Shown: piece by piece, positions 21,382 through 35,523 of the stretch
Numbering within the stretch: the stretch's first letter is position 1
Layout of the letters: every line of letters begins with the position of its first letter
NCBI RefSeq assembly: GCF_945859825.1
Contig: NZ_CAMAPC010000010.1
Coordinates: forward strand, 104,628 to 168,627
Source of the DNA: Pseudoalteromonas holothuriae
GTDB lineage: Bacteria > Pseudomonadota > Gammaproteobacteria > Enterobacterales > Alteromonadaceae
Length of the DNA: 64,000 nt
Direction: 5' to 3'
Translations under genes and position numbers: made by a program
The notes under the pieces: generated by a model
The model's database searches: none
What the model saw: only the letters and a program-made list of their open reading frames with translations
What the model was told of the DNA's origin: nothing

Positions 21382-22545
21382 TTACTCAAACTCATCGCCT
21401 TCTTGTAAATAATATGTTCCCTCACTAATCAGTTTAGCTAAAGTTTTCATAAATACCACACATTTTAGCGCTTCTTTAATTTGCAAGACCGTAAACTCAG
21501 TTTTGTCAGTTAACAGCTGAACGCTCGACAGCGCCGTAATAGGTAAAGTATACGTCTGCGCGTTAACGCTAAGTAATACAGATTTATCATGAACTTGATA
21601 GACACTGCGAACACCGCCGGCACGATAAATAAAATCCGATGATGCTAAGTAGTCGGTCAGTTCTTCATAATTAAGCGGCTCATCTAGAGGTGCGAGATCC
21701 ATATCATGCTTTGGTTGGCTTATCATTGTACCAAGCCAGTGCTTGAATGTGTGCTTGTCAGCAAATGCTTGTTGCATTAGTTGATGAATGTTCTCTACCT
21801 CATTGTCACTGATCATACCCACTGAATCAGACTTGATTAAATTAGCATCACTGTAACGTGTGTTACCAAGCTCATTATCAATTAAATAATCTGCAAAACT
21901 AGAAATAAGGTCTTTTTGGTCAGGGGCTCTAAAACCTACTGAATAGTTCAGTGCATTTTCAACCGCATAACCTTCGTGCGGACAGCCTGGCGGAATATAC
22001 AAGATGTCACCACTTTCCAGTACAGCATCAATTATGGCATCAAATTGCTCAACCTGAAGTAACGATTTATTTTGGGCAAACTGCTTTAAGTTGGGATCAG
22101 GCATACCAACACGCCAGTGTCTTTTTCCCTTGCCCTGTATGATGAATACATCATATTGATCTAGATGTGGGCCAACCCCCCCACCAGGAGTTGAAAAACT
22201 AATCATTAAGTCATCAATTCGCCAGTTAGGTACAAAACGAAATGGTGTTAATAGTGTAGCAGCTTTGGGGTGCCAATGATCAACAGCTTGAACGAGTAGG
22301 GTGCTGTTCTGTTCGGTTAAAAGGCTGAAATTTTCAAATGGGCCATGATGTGCTTGCCAATCGTTATTGTGATTGGTGATCAGCCGAGATTCAATACTCT
22401 CTTCCATTGCGAGCCCTGCCAATTCTTCGGGTTCGATAGGGTCGACAAAATTTGCAAAACCAGATTTGATTAGCAATGGTTTTTTTTGCCAATACTGCGA
22501 TAAAAATTGCTCGATTGTTAGATTGTTAATGCTCAACTGATACAT
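21382..22545 (-). CDS. roxA: Ribosomal protein uL16 arginine hydroxylase (JmjC-type cupin)
   Basis: A 387-aa 2-oxoglutarate/Fe(II) oxygenase homologous to E. coli YcfD/RoxA, which hydroxylates an arginine of ribosomal protein L16. The iron ligands are in GGGVGPHLDQYDVFIIQG (HxD) with the distal His in PPGCPHEGYAVENALNYSVG. The N-terminus MYQLSINNLTIEQFLSQYW aligns with YcfD from MEYQL, supporting the ATG at 22545 over the one at 22557. GGA lies about 9 bases upstream of 22545, while 22557 sits directly on a T-run. It follows purB, but a terminator lies between them. Confidence 0.9.
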   Translation of the reverse strand: MYQLSINNLTIEQFLSQYWQKKPLLIKSGFANFVDPIEPEELAGLAMEESIESRLITNHNNDWQAHHGPFENFSLLTEQNSTLLVQAVDHWHPKAATLLTPFRFVPNWRIDDLMISFSTPGGGVGPHLDQYDVFIIQGKGKRHWRVGMPDPNLKQFAQNKSLLQVEQFDAIIDAVLESGDILYIPPGCPHEGYAVENALNYSVGFRAPDQKDLISSFADYLIDNELGNTRYSDANLIKSDSVGMISDNEVENIHQLMQQAFADKHTFKHWLGTMISQPKHDMDLAPLDEPLNYEELTDYLASSDFIYRAGGVRSVYQVHDKSVLLSVNAQTYTLPITALSSVQLLTDKTEFTVLQIKEALKCVVFMKTLAKLISEGTYYLQEGDEFE

Positions 22546-22553
22546 AATTTTTT

Positions 22554-22587
22554 CCATAAAAAAAGCGAAAGAAGTTTCTTTCGCTTT
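22554..22587 (-). terminator. Intrinsic terminator after purB, abutting roxA
   Basis: On the minus strand the stem AAAGCGAAAGAA / TTCTTTCGCTTT (12 bp, 2-base loop as drawn, so effectively a shorter stem with a tetraloop or larger loop) is followed by seven T residues. The roxA coding region begins within about 10 bases of the T tract. Confidence 0.85.
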
Positions 22588-22608
22588 ATAGTTTAATTTA
22601 ATTCTAAG

Positions 22609-24015
<1,407 letters not shown>

Positions 24016-24618
24016 TTAAACTTGTCTTTGTGCTTCGGCGATAATTTTCTTTTTACCAAAGAAAAACTGACGGCGTTTACCACCTAATTGACGCCAAAGC
24101 ACAGCACTACGAATACCCGCAAGTAGTAATGCCCTAATTTTTTGTTGCGTTGCAGTTTGCTTTAGCAAGTCTGGTTCACCAAATACTTGGATCTTTTGTC
24201 CAAGCGGGCTGACAACTTCGCTGTAAATGTCTGCTAAAGCCGCAAGAATAGTCGTGTCACAAATTTCAAAGTGTTGTAATTGGCGTTCAACGTCCTTTAA
24301 GCGCTTCGCAAGTTCACTGAGCGCTTTTGGATTATTTGATAAGGCGCGCTCTAATTGCATGATGCTGCCTACATATTTGACCATTTCTACGTCTTTATCA
24401 CCTTGCGGTGTGAGTTGTGAAAGCAAAGTCCGATAGCCTGATTTTAAAGCGAAGCTGTCACTATAAACATCCTCAGGTTGTTCAGGATTTAAGTTAACAA
24501 TACTTTGCAAAAAGCTCTCAACTTCCCGTTCATTAAACTGGCCATATTTTGCTGTTTTTTGTACAAGTTTAGTAATTTGACACATTGCCGCTAGGGGCAT
24601 TACATAATTTGCAGCCAT
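24016..24618 (-). CDS. hflD: High-frequency lysogenization protein HflD homologue
   Basis: A 200-aa mostly helical protein of the HflD family, always found between mnmA and purB in enterics and relatives. In E. coli it is a peripheral inner-membrane protein that affects stability of the phage lambda CII activator; its host role is unclear. The assignment rests on position and overall pattern (MPLAAMCQITKLVQKTAKYG, ALLLAGIRSAVLWRQLGG). Its ATG overlaps the mnmA stop by one base. Confidence 0.9.
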   Translation of the reverse strand: MAANYVMPLAAMCQITKLVQKTAKYGQFNEREVESFLQSIVNLNPEQPEDVYSDSFALKSGYRTLLSQLTPQGDKDVEMVKYVGSIMQLERALSNNPKALSELAKRLKDVERQLQHFEICDTTILAALADIYSEVVSPLGQKIQVFGEPDLLKQTATQQKIRALLLAGIRSAVLWRQLGGKRRQFFFGKKKIIAEAQRQV

Positions 24619-25718
24619 TACTTAATCACCGAGTCTATTATGCCACCACCTAAACAAACATCTTCAGCGTAGAAAACTGCAGATTGACCTGGTGTGACAG
24701 CTTTTTGTGGCTCGTCAAATAATACTCGTGCCATACCATCTTCACCTACAAGTAAAGTACATGATATATCGGTTTGACGATAGCGGGTTTTTACTGTGCA
24801 GCGTGTGGTGCCTTTGGGACCAATACGATCTACCCAGTGTAACTGGTTGGCATTTAAACCATTGCTGAACAGGTGAGGGTGATCTTTACCTTGGCCTACA
24901 ATAAGCACGTTACGTTCGATATCTTTATCAACCACATACCAAGGTTCACCATTGCCTTCTTTCATGCCGCCAATGAGTAAACCTTTGCGTTGACCGAGCG
25001 TATGATACATAAGCCCTTCGTGTTCACCGACTTCGTTACCTTCAGTGTCTTCAATCGTACCTGGTTGTGCAGGCAAAAACTTTTGTAAAAAGTCTTTAAA
25101 TTTACGTTCACCAATAAAGCAAATACCGGTGCTGTCTTTTTTGTCATGGGTAATTAAGTCTTGTTCTTCAGCAATGCGTCGAACTTCAGGTTTTTCGATA
25201 TTACCGACAGGGAATAGGGTTTGCCCAATATGCTCATGGCTTAATGTATACAGGAAATAGCTTTGGTCTTTGTTATCGTCAAGGCCTCGGCACATTACAA
25301 ATTTTCCATCACGTTCTTGTCGATGAACATAGTGACCAGTCGCAATGTAGTCAGCGCCTAGTGCTTGTGCTGCAAATTCTAAAAATGCTTTAAACTTAAT
25401 TTCTTTGTTACACATGATATCAGGATTTGGTGTACGTCCAGCTTTATACTCGGCTAGAAAATATTCAAAAACGTTATCCCAATACTCAGCTGCAAAGTTT
25501 ACGGTATGAAGTTCAATGCCGAGCTTATCGCATACAGCTTGCGCATCTTTGAGATCTTCAGCAGCAGCGCAATATTCATCATTGTCGTCTTCTTCCCAGT
25601 TTTTCATAAACAAGCCTTCGACCTGATAGCCTTGCTGTTTAAGTAAGTAAGCTGAAACTGAAGAATCTACACCGCCGGACATGCCCACGATGACTTTAAT
25701 GTGACTATTATCGCTCAT
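24618..25718 (-). CDS. mnmA: tRNA-specific 2-thiouridylase MnmA
   Basis: A 366-aa enzyme that installs the 2-thio group on wobble uridine 34 of Lys, Glu and Gln tRNAs, receiving sulfur through the Tus relay. The ATP pyrophosphatase loop is [12 protein letters not shown]. The catalytic cysteine pair lies in [12 protein letters not shown] and [16 protein letters not shown]. Length is normal. It leads the mnmA-hflD-purB cluster and overlaps hflD by one base. Confidence 0.97.
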   Translation of the reverse strand: MSDNSHIKVIVGMSGGVDSSVSAYLLKQQGYQVEGLFMKNWEEDDNDEYCAAAEDLKDAQAVCDKLGIELHTVNFAAEYWDNVFEYFLAEYKAGRTPNPDIMCNKEIKFKAFLEFAAQALGADYIATGHYVHRQERDGKFVMCRGLDDNKDQSYFLYTLSHEHIGQTLFPVGNIEKPEVRRIAEEQDLITHDKKDSTGICFIGERKFKDFLQKFLPAQPGTIEDTEGNEVGEHEGLMYHTLGQRKGLLIGGMKEGNGEPWYVVDKDIERNVLIVGQGKDHPHLFSNGLNANQLHWVDRIGPKGTTRCTVKTRYRQTDISCTLLVGEDGMARVLFDEPQKAVTPGQSAVFYAEDVCLGGGIIDSVIK

Positions 25719-25803
25719 AATATTTGCTGTAAATTTACCTGATTTTCAAAGGCCGTGATTATAGCACGCAAAAGCGGGTTGCTAAAAGCTGATATGGCTG
25801 TCA

Positions 25804-26448
25804 TTACATGGTTAGTATTTTATATTCACCATTTTTTAGGCCATCAAGTGTATATTTGCCAATTTTGGCTCTGATCAATCTAAGGGTTGGGTGGCCAACA
25901 TGGGCTGTCATTCTTCTCACTTGGCGATTTTTTCCCTCACTAATACTGATACTAAGCCAGGTTGTTGGTATATTTGCACGTTCTCGGATAGGAGGGGTTC
26001 TTGGCCAAATATCTGGTTCTGGAATAATTTCAACTTTGGCTGGGCGAGTTAACCCGTCTTTGAGTTCAACGCCATTGCACAGTGCTTGGATTGCACTTTC
26101 TGAAGGCGCACCCTCTACTTGCACCCAATAAGTTTTTGTAGTTTTTTTATTGGGGTCGGTCAGTTGATTTTGTAATTTTCCACAATTAGTTAACAGTAAA
26201 AGTCCTTCACTGTCTCTATCTAGGCGACCGGCTGCATACACCTGTTTTTCTTTAATATAATCAGCAAGAGTGGCTCGATTACTGTCATCGGTAAATTGGC
26301 ATAAGACATCAAAAGGTTTATTAAATAGTACTATTTTGACTTGTTCAGGTGGGAGCGAACGTTTTACTGGGCGGTTTCTTGAGAGTTTATTGTTATGTAG
26401 GCGGTTAGCCTTATTTATTTTAGCTGCTTTTGAATTGGGCTTGTTCAT
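25804..26448 (-). CDS. rluE: 23S rRNA pseudouridine synthase RluE-type
   Basis: A 214-aa RsuA/RluB/E/F family pseudouridine synthase with the catalytic aspartate block [17 protein letters not shown] and the family motif [19 protein letters not shown]. It lacks the N-terminal S4 domain of RluB/RluF, as RluE does; RluE of E. coli modifies U2457 of 23S rRNA. The frame is open further upstream, but the ATG at 26448 is preceded by GGTGA at proper spacing and by a basic N-terminus typical of the family. Confidence 0.88.
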   Translation of the reverse strand: MNKPNSKAAKINKANRLHNNKLSRNRPVKRSLPPEQVKIVLFNKPFDVLCQFTDDSNRATLADYIKEKQVYAAGRLDRDSEGLLLLTNCGKLQNQLTDPNKKTTKTYWVQVEGAPSESAIQALCNGVELKDGLTRPAKVEIIPEPDIWPRTPPIRERANIPTTWLSISISEGKNRQVRRMTAHVGHPTLRLIRAKIGKYTLDGLKNGEYKILTM

Positions 26449-26574
26449 ATTTTCACCGGGTAACCACAACGATATTAATTGTAACATTGCAGCATCTAAA
26501 ACCACAAAGCTTTGTAGCTCTTTTAAAGAGCTTATAAAATGATGAGGTACTATTAACCAAGGGGGAAGAATTAC

Positions 26575-26678
26575 ATGAAAGTGGGTGTGCAAAAAAGGTA
26601 AAGAATATGGCAGAAGCATCTTTTAATTTGCTGATAAGCCATAGCGGAATGACTTTACAAGGCGAGTCATTTGCTTAA
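26575..26678 (+). other. Two abutting short frames, possible frameshifted 34-aa peptide
   Basis: A strong ribosome-binding sequence (AAGGGGGAAG, 26559-26568) precedes ATG 26575, which opens a frame of 8 codons (MKVGVQKR, stop 26601). A second frame, one phase back, runs [20 protein letters not shown] and stops at 26678. The two would join through the A6 run at 26591-26596 by a -1 shift. No family recognised; it may be chance, a decayed gene or a small peptide. Confidence 0.2.
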
Positions 26679-26695
26679 ACATACCTTAAAAAGTA

Positions 26696-26717
26696 AAAAG
26701 CCTGCAAAAGCAGGCTT
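26696..26717 (-). terminator. Intrinsic terminator of icd
   Basis: Perfect stem AAGCCTGC / GCAGGCTT with an AAAA (TTTT on the minus strand) loop, followed on the minus strand by a T run. Confidence 0.9.
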
Positions 26718-26734
26718 AAAATTATATGTAAAGC

Positions 26735-28978
<2,244 letters not shown>

Positions 28979-29183
28979 CTACTTAAGCCATTCAACAATG
29001 CAAAGGGAATGCTATGTTGCCTTATGGCAACAGGTTATAGCAAGTTTGTTAGATATTTTCACTTTTTCAGTAAATAAAAATATTTAACCCACCTCTTGGT
29101 AACAGGCGTTATTGTATCAAGCATTATTAGTGAGGGCTAATTAGAAATTTTAAAGGGAGGAGAATAAAAATTATAAGAAATAT

Positions 29184-29211
29184 GAAGCGAGCAACAAATG
29201 CAACCCGCTTC
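29184..29211 (-). terminator. Weak hairpin after cspD
   Basis: GAAGCG / CGCTTC stem with a 16-base loop, 18 bases past the cspD stop. A T-rich stretch follows only after some distance on the minus strand. Confidence 0.35.
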
Positions 29212-29229
29212 CGATAGCCAAAACTACAA

Positions 29230-29448
29230 TTATGCCATCTCTACATCGCGGGGGGCGATGTTAGTAGCATGAAGGCCTTTGGGGCCTTCTTGTAGCTCGA
29301 ATGTTACATCCTGACCAGCTTTAAGCGTTTTGTATCCATCCATTACAATCGTTGAGTAATGGGCAAAGATATCTTCCTCACTGCCGTCTTCCACGATGAA
29401 ACCAAACCCTTTGGCATTGTTGAACCACTTGACTTTTCCGCAAGCCAT
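29230..29448 (-). CDS. cspD: Cold-shock-domain protein CspD
   Basis: A 72-aa single cold-shock domain with RNP1 KGFGFI and RNP2 DIFAHYS. The CGKVKWFNNAKGFGF beginning and position divergent from clpS-clpA identify the CspD type, which in E. coli is made in stationary phase and inhibits DNA replication by binding single-stranded DNA. A general RNA chaperone role is the alternative. The 207-base gap to clpS holds an unusual inverted-repeat structure. Confidence 0.9.
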   Translation of the reverse strand: MACGKVKWFNNAKGFGFIVEDGSEEDIFAHYSTIVMDGYKTLKAGQDVTFELQEGPKGLHATNIAPRDVEMA

Positions 29449-29507
29449 ACTTCTACATCCTTCTATAAGTTGACTAATTTAGTTAATCTAAACTTTATAA
29501 TTTGCTA

Positions 29508-29568
29508 GACTGCTCAAAGCTCATTGAATTGAGCAATCTATAAACGACTGTAGTTTATATGAGCAGTC
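29508..29568. other. Three-helix inverted-repeat structure in the cspD/clpS intergenic region
   Basis: Outer arms GACTGCTCA (29508-29516) and TGAGCAGTC (29560-29568) pair perfectly over 9 bp. Inside lie GCTCA/TGAGC (29519-29523 with 29530-29534) and ATAAAC/GTTTAT (29540-29545 with 29553-29558). This forms a three-way junction in single-stranded form. It could be a structured leader of cspD, a leader of clpS, or a DNA operator. Confidence 0.5.
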
Positions 29569-29655
29569 AGTCAAGTTTTTTAACGTATTTTTTAACATTT
29601 TATTTATTTTATAATTCAAGTTTGCTTGAGTTACCAAGACAAGACTATATTTATT

Positions 29656-29973
29656 ATGAATGGGACGAAAGATTCAGGTGTTATAGACACGGTACGTGAA
29701 AGTGCGAAGCAAAAGCTGAGCCCGCCGCGTAAGTACAAGGTCATTTTGAACAACGACGATTACACGCCTATGGAATTTGTAATCGAAATTTTAATGACAT
29801 TTTTTAATATGGATAGCGAAAGAGCAACTGAAGTGATGCTGAAAGTGCATCATGAGGGAAAAGCTATATGTGGTATATATCCTGCAGATATTGCCCACAC
29901 CAAGGCTGAGCAGGTCAATCGTTACGCTCGCGACAATGAGCATCCGTTGCTGTGTAGTTGTGAGCAAGAATAA
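29656..29973 (+). CDS. clpS: ATP-dependent Clp protease adaptor ClpS
   Basis: A 105-aa N-end-rule adaptor that delivers substrates with destabilising N-terminal residues to ClpAP. The core motif [20 protein letters not shown] carries the N-degron pocket residues, and the stretch [17 protein letters not shown] is characteristic. I use the ATG at 29656; an in-frame TTG ten codons upstream is less likely. It precedes clpA by 29 bases. The bpt and aat genes in this window make and act on N-degrons, so the whole leucine N-end-rule pathway apart from clpP is encoded within 5 kb. Confidence 0.94.
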   Translation: MNGTKDSGVIDTVRESAKQKLSPPRKYKVILNNDDYTPMEFVIEILMTFFNMDSERATEVMLKVHHEGKAICGIYPADIAHTKAEQVNRYARDNEHPLLCSCEQE

Positions 29974-30002
29974 CCTTTTTAATTCTCGTTTGGGGGTTGC
30001 CA

Positions 30003-32267
30003 ATGCTAAATAAAGATCTAGAAGTTACCTTAAACGCCGCTTTTCGCGAGGCGCGTACGCGTCGCCATGAGTTCATGACAGTCGAGCATTTGTTATTGGC
30101 GCTAATCGATAACCCATCAGCAGGAGAGGCGTTGGGCGCCTGCGGGGTTGATATTGAAAATTTGAAACGGGAATTGTCAGAGTTCATTGATGAGACAACC
30201 CCAGTGATTCCAGATTTGGAGGAGGATAGAGAAACTCAACCCACGCTTGGTTTTCAGCGTGTATTACAACGTGCGGTGTTTCATGTTCAATCATCAGGAC
30301 GAAGTGAAGTTACAGGTGTAAATGTACTCGTCGCTATTTTTTCAGAGCAAGAGAGCCAAGCAGTTTATCTTTTGAAAAAGAGTGATATTAGTCGCTTAGA
30401 TATTGTGAATTTTATATCTCACGGCATATCTAAGGTTGATGATGACTCTGAACATGATGATCATGAAGATATAAACGACGATTCTAGTGAAGTTCAAACT
30501 GAAGATAAATCGAAGCTAGAGAATTTCACGACTAACTTAAATACACTGGCGCAAGCTGGACAAGTTGACCCACTAGTTGGCCGTGATGATGAAGTTGAGC
30601 GAACTGTTCAAGTACTGTGTCGGCGTAAGAAAAATAACCCTTTACTGGTAGGTGAAGCCGGAGTAGGTAAAACTGCCATTGCTGAAGGCCTTGCGTATCG
30701 GATTATTAATAAGCAAGTACCTGAAGTAATTGAAGATGCCGTTGTCTATTCACTTGATATGGGAGCGCTGTTAGCAGGCACTAAGTATCGGGGGGATTTT
30801 GAAAAGCGGTTTAAAGCATTACTCAAGGAATTGCAGGCTAAACCTCATGCAATTTTATTTATTGACGAAATACACACAATTATCGGGGCTGGTGCGGCGT
30901 CGGGGGGAGTGATGGATGCGTCTAATTTGATAAAACCATTACTTTCGAGTGGTCAGCTTCGTTGCATGGGCTCAACAACTTATACCGAGTTTAAAAATAT
31001 CTTTGAGAAAGACAGAGCACTGGTACGTCGCTTTCAAAAGATTGACGTAGTCGAGCCAAGTGTGGCTGATACAACTAAAATTCTTTATGGCCTCAAAGAG
31101 CGTTATGAAGAGCATCATGGTATCCGCTATACACAAAAAGCGCTGCGTGCTGCAGCAGAACTCAGTGCCAAGTATATCAATGAACGTCATTTGCCAGATA
31201 AAGCAATTGATGTGATTGATGAAGCGGGCGCAAGCCAACGCTTACAGCCAGTGTCACGACGCAAAAAAACTATTGGTGTTTCAGATATTGAAATGATTGT
31301 GTCAAAAATTGCGCGTATCCCTCAGCAAAGTGTCTCTAATAGCGATAAAGAAACATTGAAAAACTTAGATCGTAATTTGAAGATGTTAGTGTTTGGTCAA
31401 GACCAGTCAATAGACGCACTAACTTCTGCAATACGACTGTCACGCTCGGGGCTTGCCAATGAAGATAAACCAATTGGCTCATTCTTATTTGCTGGGCCTA
31501 CGGGAGTTGGTAAAACTGAGGTTACTAAGCAGTTGGCCAAATGTATGGGTGTAGAGTTTATTCGTTTTGATATGTCTGAGTACTCAGAACGACACGCTGT
31601 GAGTCGCCTTATTGGTGCGCCTCCCGGGTATGTCGGTTTTGAGCAGGGTGGTTTATTAACCGAGGCCGCTATCAAACATCCACATGCGGTTGTGTTAATG
31701 GATGAAATTGAAAAAGCACATCCTGACATTTACAACATTTTGTTGCAGGTTATGGACCACGGCACGTTAACCGATAATAATGGCCGCAAAGCAGATTTTA
31801 GAAATATTGTTGTTGTGATGACTACCAATGCTGGTGTGCAGGAAACTATCCGTAAATCAATTGGTTTCCAAGAGCAAGACCATTCCCATGATGCAATGGT
31901 TGAAATAAATAAAGTATTTACCCCTGAATTTAGAAACCGCTTAGACAACATCATTTGGTTTAATCACCTTGATAAAGAAGTTATTTTACAGGTGGTTGAT
32001 AAATTTGTTGTCGAGTTACAAGCGCAACTTGATAAGAAGTCTGTGAGTTTAGAGCTGACATCTGCAGCAAGAGAGTGGTTAGGCGAACTTGGCTATGATA
32101 AAGCGATGGGTGCAAGGCCTATGGCGAGAGTCATTCAAGACAAGCTCAAGAAGCCTCTAGCGAACGAAATCTTATTTGGCAAGTTAAGTGATGGTGGTAA
32201 TGTTAAAATAGGTGTGAAAGCCGCAGAGTTGGATTTTAGATATGAATCGAGCTTAGTGTCGGCTTAA
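30003..32267 (+). CDS. clpA: ATP-dependent Clp protease ATP-binding subunit ClpA
   Basis: A 754-aa AAA+ unfoldase: Clp N-domain (about 1-145), AAA domain 1 (Walker A GEAGVGKT, Walker B ILFIDEIH), AAA domain 2 (Walker [10 protein letters not shown], Walker [14 protein letters not shown]) and a D2-small domain. It feeds unfolded substrates to ClpP. I start at ATG 30003 ([11 protein letters not shown]), aligned to E. coli MLNQELELSLN, with GGGGG 6-10 bases upstream. It follows clpS. Confidence 0.97.
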   Translation: MLNKDLEVTLNAAFREARTRRHEFMTVEHLLLALIDNPSAGEALGACGVDIENLKRELSEFIDETTPVIPDLEEDRETQPTLGFQRVLQRAVFHVQSSGRSEVTGVNVLVAIFSEQESQAVYLLKKSDISRLDIVNFISHGISKVDDDSEHDDHEDINDDSSEVQTEDKSKLENFTTNLNTLAQAGQVDPLVGRDDEVERTVQVLCRRKKNNPLLVGEAGVGKTAIAEGLAYRIINKQVPEVIEDAVVYSLDMGALLAGTKYRGDFEKRFKALLKELQAKPHAILFIDEIHTIIGAGAASGGVMDASNLIKPLLSSGQLRCMGSTTYTEFKNIFEKDRALVRRFQKIDVVEPSVADTTKILYGLKERYEEHHGIRYTQKALRAAAELSAKYINERHLPDKAIDVIDEAGASQRLQPVSRRKKTIGVSDIEMIVSKIARIPQQSVSNSDKETLKNLDRNLKMLVFGQDQSIDALTSAIRLSRSGLANEDKPIGSFLFAGPTGVGKTEVTKQLAKCMGVEFIRFDMSEYSERHAVSRLIGAPPGYVGFEQGGLLTEAAIKHPHAVVLMDEIEKAHPDIYNILLQVMDHGTLTDNNGRKADFRNIVVVMTTNAGVQETIRKSIGFQEQDHSHDAMVEINKVFTPEFRNRLDNIIWFNHLDKEVILQVVDKFVVELQAQLDKKSVSLELTSAAREWLGELGYDKAMGARPMARVIQDKLKKPLANEILFGKLSDGGNVKIGVKAAELDFRYESSLVSA

Positions 32268-32291
32268 TCCAATATATTGAGCATAGATATC

Positions 32292-32319
32292 AAAAAGCCT
32301 AGCATTTGCTAGGCTTTTT
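32292..32319. terminator. Bidirectional intrinsic terminator between clpA and infA
   Basis: Perfect stem AAAAAGCCTAGC / GCTAGGCTTTTT with a 4-base loop. A-run and T-run flanks serve both convergent genes, clpA (+) and infA (-). Confidence 0.9.
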
Positions 32320-32417
32320 GTTTAACGCTGGCTTTATACCGAAGCGCTTCTTTAAAGTACAAAGCTATACAGAGTACTTCAAAGCACAACCTTTTTAGAA
32401 GGTTCTACACCATTCGA

Positions 32418-32723
<306 letters not shown>

Positions 32724-32797
32724 TTATTTAATTGGCCAAATAGCTCAGATCAGTAAATAAAGCCGCTTTGAAACGACAAAACTGATCTAATTTTTAG

Positions 32798-33514
32798 TTA
32801 ATTTTTATTAACGTACTCAATCCAAACATCATTAATAAATCGTTGCGCAGGTAAAAATTGCGCTTTATAACGCATCTTTTTGCAGCTATCAATTTGATAA
32901 CCTAAATACACAAACTCTTTGTTTAGCTTATTGGCGTGTTCTATTTGCGCCACAATCATGACGTTCCCTAAGCTGTAGCTGTCATAATCTGGGTCGAAAA
33001 AAGTATAGATGGCTGAGAGTGAATTGGGCATCGTATCAGTCACAGCAACGGCAATCAATTTATCTAGATGCCACAGTTCAATGAACGTGATGGGTAACCA
33101 TTGGCAAAACAAAAAGCTTTCATATTGTAGTCGGTTAGGTGGGAACATCGTGCCATCATTATGTCGTAATGAAATGTATTTTTCGTACAAAGGATAATAA
33201 TTGTCTCGTTCTTTATGACTTATCGTGAATGAAAACTCATTAGTGACTTTTTTAAACTTACGCTTTTGTGACTTTGATGGAATAAAGCGTTTGGAAGGGA
33301 TCCTCATTGACTGGCAGGCGCTACATTTAGGGCAGTGGGGGCGGTAAATTTGATCGCCACTGCGTCTAAAGCCTAATTCTAATAAGCCTTCAAAACGCGT
33401 TGGGGTATAACAGCTAGGGTCTAAAATAACCAGTAACTGCTCTTGTTGTTGAGGTAAATAGCTACAACTAAACTGCTGACTTAAACCAATTTTAGAAGGA
33501 AAATGTTCAGTCAT
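32798..33514 (-). CDS. bpt: Aspartate/glutamate leucyltransferase
   Basis: A 238-aa arginyltransferase-like protein. Bacterial Bpt adds leucine to N-terminal Asp or Glu, creating N-degrons read by ClpS. The early cysteine-rich block YRPHCPKCSACQSMR is diagnostic, and FVYLGYQIDSCKKMRYKAQF marks the C-terminal half. I use the ATG at 33514 (MTEHFPSKIG), giving an 8-base overlap with aat. Confidence 0.92.
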   Translation of the reverse strand: MTEHFPSKIGLSQQFSCSYLPQQQEQLLVILDPSCYTPTRFEGLLELGFRRSGDQIYRPHCPKCSACQSMRIPSKRFIPSKSQKRKFKKVTNEFSFTISHKERDNYYPLYEKYISLRHNDGTMFPPNRLQYESFLFCQWLPITFIELWHLDKLIAVAVTDTMPNSLSAIYTFFDPDYDSYSLGNVMIVAQIEHANKLNKEFVYLGYQIDSCKKMRYKAQFLPAQRFINDVWIEYVNKN

Positions 33515-34223
33515 AAATATCATCCAATGTTTGAGCAAGCCACATTGTTTTTGGCACACTAAATTGTGCTGCTACTTTAAGTCTAGTCAAAAATTCCTCT
33601 CTCGATATAACTTTTGCACCTAAACTTGTTAAATATGGATTCTCTAATTGGCAATCTATAAAACAGGCATTGTGTCGTTTTAGCCAGTTTACAAGCGCCC
33701 ACATGGCGAGTTTTGACGCATTGGGCTTATGAAAGAACATAGACTCTCCACAGAAAACACCTGATTGCATAACCCCATATAATCCTCCAACTAACACATC
33801 TTCATGCCATATTTCGAGGCTGTGCGCTATGCCTTGCTGGTGCGCTTGCTGATAGGCAATTAACATATCGTTGTTAATCCATGTGCCTTCGTTATTGATA
33901 CGCTGTTGACGACAGGCGGCTATAACTTGTGTAAACGCGTTGTTCACCGTAACTGTTGGATTGAGCTGTCGACATGCTTTTTTGAGGGTTCGATTAGCAT
34001 AAAACTCCCTAAGTTCGATAATGCCACGCTCACTGGGTGACCACCACATGATGGGTTCATGTTCATTAAACCAAGGAAATATACCGCGTGCGTAAGCATT
34101 TTTGAGTCTGGGTACACTTAAGCAACCGCCAACGGCTAGTAGCCCATCAGGGTCTTTTAATGCATATTCACATGGAGGGAATTGATTGTCGTTGCTGTTA
34201 AGGTGAAATAGTTGTTGAGTCAT
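33507..34223 (-). CDS. aat: Leucyl/phenylalanyl-tRNA--protein transferase
   Basis: A 238-aa GNAT-fold transferase that adds Leu or Phe from aminoacyl-tRNA to proteins with N-terminal Lys or Arg, making ClpS substrates. Family blocks are FPPCEYALKDPDGLLAVGG, ARGIFPWFNEHEPIMWWSP and GVFCGESMF. The ATG at 34223 (MTQQLFHLN) is preferred because the longer frame runs back into the trxB terminator hairpin. It overlaps bpt by 8 bases. Confidence 0.95.
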   Translation of the reverse strand: MTQQLFHLNSNDNQFPPCEYALKDPDGLLAVGGCLSVPRLKNAYARGIFPWFNEHEPIMWWSPSERGIIELREFYANRTLKKACRQLNPTVTVNNAFTQVIAACRQQRINNEGTWINNDMLIAYQQAHQQGIAHSLEIWHEDVLVGGLYGVMQSGVFCGESMFFHKPNASKLAMWALVNWLKRHNACFIDCQLENPYLTSLGAKVISREEFLTRLKVAAQFSVPKTMWLAQTLDDIYD

Positions 34224-34278
34224 ACAAGGGTATTTGGGCTCATGGTCTGTGTAACATAGCGCAAAAAGCTGCTGAAAT

Positions 34279-34304
34279 AAAATGGGAGTATAAACTCCCA
34301 TTTT
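34279..34304 (-). terminator. Intrinsic terminator of trxB
   Basis: Perfect 11-bp stem AAAATGGGAGT / ACTCCCATTTT with a 4-base loop, 12 bases beyond the trxB stop on the minus strand; T residues form the distal arm end. Confidence 0.8.
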
Positions 34305-34315
34305 TTAATAATCAG

Positions 34316-35278
<963 letters not shown>

Positions 35279-35523
35279 CTAAAATTTATATACTAAAGAT
35301 CAATGAGGTCGATTCTATGCAATTCAACCAAGATGTAAAATAAAACACAAACTTCATTTTTTCTTAAATCGTATAGTTGTCAAAAATAGTGTACTTGATG
35401 GTTATTTCGTCCATCAATCATGAAACTGACGCTATTGCATGACCAAGACGCTTTTTTTTGGTATGTTCTTAGTAATTTTGTTTCGTTATTCAATGAAGAA
35501 TAACCTCTAACGAATAGGTATTT

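Noticed and set aside
24016..24618. HflD as evidence for a resident lambdoid prophage
   Set aside because: hflD is a core gene in the mnmA-hflD-purB order; there are no phage structural, integrase or lysis genes next to it.
26449..26619. Longer N-terminus for rluE
   Set aside because: The added residues are hydrophobic and unlike the basic RluE start; a good ribosome-binding site precedes 26448.
32747..32788. AGATCAGT / ACTGATCT inverted repeat between bpt and infA
   Set aside because: The 8-bp stem with a 26-base loop and no T tract is too weak to call a terminator, and no other role is evident.
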